From contig JBKGZY010000002.1 in assembly GCA_046543175.1 (NCBI GenBank), positions 1-44,500 of the forward strand: 44,500 bases of DNA, written 5' to 3'. This DNA is from Dichotomicrobium sp046543175. GTDB taxonomy: Bacteria; Pseudomonadota; Alphaproteobacteria; Rhizobiales; Rhodomicrobiaceae. This document shows, piece by piece, positions 42,774 through 44,500 of the stretch (position 1 is the first letter of the stretch; each line of letters starts with the position of its first letter). The position numbers were made by a program, and so were the translations under genes. The notes beneath the pieces were generated by a model, which made no database searches, was not told where the DNA came from, and saw nothing but the letters and a program-made list of their open reading frames with translations.

Positions 42774-43588
42774 TGCTTATCGACAGTCATTGCCATCTCG
42801 ACTTCCCCGACTTCGCGCCGGAGCGCGACGCGGTGATCGAACGCGCCCGCGCCGCCGGGGTCAGCCCGATCATCACGATCTCCACCCGGCTACGCCGCTT
42901 CGAGGACATCCACGCGCTGACGCAAGGCTACGACGACGTGTTCTGCTCCGCCGGCACGCATCCGCATTACGCGAGCGAGGAAAAGGACGTGCCGCTGGAT
43001 GACATCCTGAGCGCGGCGCAGCGCGAGAAGGTCGTCGCCATCGGCGAAGCGGGTCTCGACTATCATTATGACTTCAGCGCGGTCGAGGACCAGAAGGCGG
43101 GCTTCCGCCGTCATATCGAGGCCGCGCGGCAAACCGGCCTGCCGCTGGTTATCCATTCGCGCGAGGCCGAGGCCGATACCGCCGACATCCTCGAAGACGA
43201 GATGGCGAAAGGCGCGTTCACCGCCGTGCTCCACTGCTACACCTCGGGGCCGGACCTGGCGCGGCGTGGGCTGGCGCTCGGGCTGTACGTGTCGTTCTCC
43301 GGCGTGCTGACATTCAAGAAATCCGAGGAACTGCGCGAGATCGCCGCCACCGTGCCGATGGACCGGCTGCTTGTCGAGACCGACGCGCCCTATCTCGCGC
43401 CCATGCCGTATCGCGGCAAGCGCAACGAGCCCGCTTTCGTTCGCTACACGGCCGCCAGGCTCGCCGAGGTCAAGGGCGTGAGCGAAGACGAACTGGCGCG
43501 CGCGACCACCGAAAACGTCCACCGGCTCTTCACCCGGCTGCCGCGCAATGCCGGCGTCGCCCCACAGCATGAAGGCCGCGTGGCCTGA
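42773..43588 (+). CDS. tatD: TatD-family metal-dependent DNase
   Basis: TIM-barrel metallo-hydrolase of the TatD family (YcfH-like), a 3'-exonuclease in studied members. The 271 aa start MLIDSHCHLDFPDF, with the metal site HxH at residues 6-8. The other ligands lie in AIGEAGLDYHYD, LPLVIHSREAE, VLHCYTSG and LLVETDAPYLAP. The ATG overlaps the last base of the metG stop (TGATG), and the stop overlaps the next ATG, so metG-tatD-hydrolase translation is coupled. Confidence 0.94.
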   Translation: MLIDSHCHLDFPDFAPERDAVIERARAAGVSPIITISTRLRRFEDIHALTQGYDDVFCSAGTHPHYASEEKDVPLDDILSAAQREKVVAIGEAGLDYHYDFSAVEDQKAGFRRHIEAARQTGLPLVIHSREAEADTADILEDEMAKGAFTAVLHCYTSGPDLARRGLALGLYVSFSGVLTFKKSEELREIAATVPMDRLLVETDAPYLAPMPYRGKRNEPAFVRYTAARLAEVKGVSEDELARATTENVHRLFTRLPRNAGVAPQHEGRVA

Positions 43589-44388
43589 TGAGCTTGCGCT
43601 TTACAATCCTCGGCTGCGGATCGTCCGGGGGCGTCCCGCGCATCGGCGGCGACTGGGGCAATTGCGACCCGAACGAGCCGCGCAATCACCGCACACGCTG
43701 CTCGCTGCTGATCGAACGCATCAGCGCGGAAGGGGCGACGACGGTGCTTGTCGATACCTCGCCCGATATGCGCGCGCAGCTTCTGCGCCACGACGTGACA
43801 TGGCTCGACGCCGTGCTGTTCAGCCACGATCACGCCGACCACACCCACGGCATCGACGATCTGCGCGCCATCGTGTTCCGCCGCCGCGAGCAGCTCGACG
43901 TCTATTTCGACGAACCCACGCGGGAATCGCTGGAACACCGTTTCGGCTACTGCTTCGAAACGCCGGAAGGCAGCCCGTATCCGCCGATCCTGCGGCCGCA
44001 CACCATTGAAGCCGGCCAGCCTGTCAGGGTGGACGGCGCTGGCGGCCCGGTCGAGGCGATGCCGTTCGCGCAACTGCACGGCAATATCGTGTCGCTGGGG
44101 TTTCGCGTGGGCGGGCTGGCCTATTCCAGCGATATCAGCGGGCTGCCCGAGGAATCGCTGCCGCTACTGGATGGTCTCGATGTCTGGATCGTCGATGCGC
44201 TGCGCCATACGCCGCATCCCGGCCATTACACGGTCGATCAGGCGGTCGATGCGGTCCGCAGCATCGGCGCGACGCGCGGCATCCTCACGCATATGCACAA
44301 CGATCTCGACTACAACGCACTGCGCCGGGAACTGCCCGAGGGCATCGCGCCGGCTTATGATGGCATGGTCATTGAGCTTCCGGACTGA
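43588..44388 (+). CDS. MBL-fold metallo-hydrolase, RNase Z/PhnP-like
   Basis: 266 aa protein of the metallo-beta-lactamase fold in the RNase Z/PhnP branch. The N-terminus LRFTILGCGSSGGVPRIGGDWGNC is typical; the zinc motif HDHADH lies at residues 80-85 (FSHDHADHTHGIDDLRA), with further ligands in AYSSDIS and LTHMHNDLDYN. PhnP proteins are phosphodiesterases acting on cyclic ribose phosphate; whether this one does cannot be told, and no phn gene is nearby. It is widely found behind tatD in alphaproteobacteria. It starts on the last base of the tatD stop. Confidence 0.88.
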   Translation: MSLRFTILGCGSSGGVPRIGGDWGNCDPNEPRNHRTRCSLLIERISAEGATTVLVDTSPDMRAQLLRHDVTWLDAVLFSHDHADHTHGIDDLRAIVFRRREQLDVYFDEPTRESLEHRFGYCFETPEGSPYPPILRPHTIEAGQPVRVDGAGGPVEAMPFAQLHGNIVSLGFRVGGLAYSSDISGLPEESLPLLDGLDVWIVDALRHTPHPGHYTVDQAVDAVRSIGATRGILTHMHNDLDYNALRRELPEGIAPAYDGMVIELPD

Positions 44389-44500
44389 TCGCCCAGCCCG
44401 CGTTCCGACCGGATTGAAATGCCTCCAACGTCACCGCTTCGTTGCGCTCACAGTGAACCACAAACGTCGTCCCGGGTGCAGCACGTCAGTGATGCGCTGC
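44389..44500. other. Unassigned window end
   Basis: 112 bases after the last gene. No terminator hairpin or RNA gene is visible. One - strand frame is open from the window edge to about 44432 and could be the end of a gene lying outside, but it is too short to identify. Confidence 0.3.

Noticed and set aside
1..44500. CRISPR array, toxin-antitoxin pair, biosynthetic or defence cluster
   Set aside because: No regularly spaced repeats and no genes of these types were seen on either strand; nearly all DNA is explained by housekeeping genes.

Overview
The window reads as a chromosomal core segment of a high-GC alphaproteobacterium, most likely of the order Hyphomicrobiales (Rhizobiales). Supporting signs are the gene order rpsB-tsf-pyrH-frr-uppS-cdsA-dxr-rseP-bamA-lpxD-fabZ-lpxA-lpxI-lpxB, LpxI used in place of LpxH, a LexA box of the alphaproteobacterial GTTC-N7-GTTC type, the block lexA-moeA-moaC-trpC-trpD-trpG, and palindromic intergenic repeats of kinds I recognise from Hyphomicrobiales genomes. 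I cannot name the genus. I see 39 protein genes, all apparently intact, and no rRNA, tRNA, CRISPR array, transposase or prophage gene.

Region 1 (1-15955, + strand) covers translation (rpsB, tsf, frr), UMP kinase (pyrH), lipid carrier and phospholipid precursors (uppS, cdsA), isoprenoid synthesis (dxr), envelope proteolysis (rseP), outer-membrane protein assembly (bamA) and the first half of lipid A synthesis (lpxD, fabZ, lpxA, lpxI, lpxB). Dxr and UppS lead towards undecaprenyl phosphate, CdsA supplies CDP-diacylglycerol, and BamA with the Lpx enzymes builds the outer membrane. A bidirectional hairpin follows bamA. Mosaic palindromic repeats lie before rseP and between lpxI and lpxB.

Region 2 (15962-21213) holds gltA and gltX on the - strand and the divergent comEC on the + strand. 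Region 3 (21239-30590, - strand) reads ppiD-trpE-sixA-trpG-trpD-trpC-moaC-moeA, followed by lexA with its own promoter and SOS box. It joins periplasmic folding, tryptophan synthesis, molybdenum cofactor synthesis and the SOS repressor.

Region 4 (30925-34262, + strand) is tpiA, a small secreted protein of unknown function, secG and pyrG. Region 5 (34299-36938) is the only part that looks accessory: a membrane-anchored TAXI-type binding protein without a TRAP permease, convergent with an APC amino-acid permease. Region 6 (37178-44388, + strand) is rlpA, a D,D-carboxypeptidase, tmk, holB, metG, tatD and an RNase Z/PhnP-like metallo-hydrolase, much of it tightly overlapping. A 103-bp palindromic element flanked by a 17-bp direct repeat sits between the carboxypeptidase gene and tmk.

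I found no convincing new multi-gene system. The points most worth a second look are the helix-hairpin-helix tail on ribosomal protein S2, the orphan TAXI protein with its cytoplasmic tail, the palindromic element whose flanking repeat copies the end of the carboxypeptidase gene, and the LexA box that lies exactly in the spacer of a candidate promoter.
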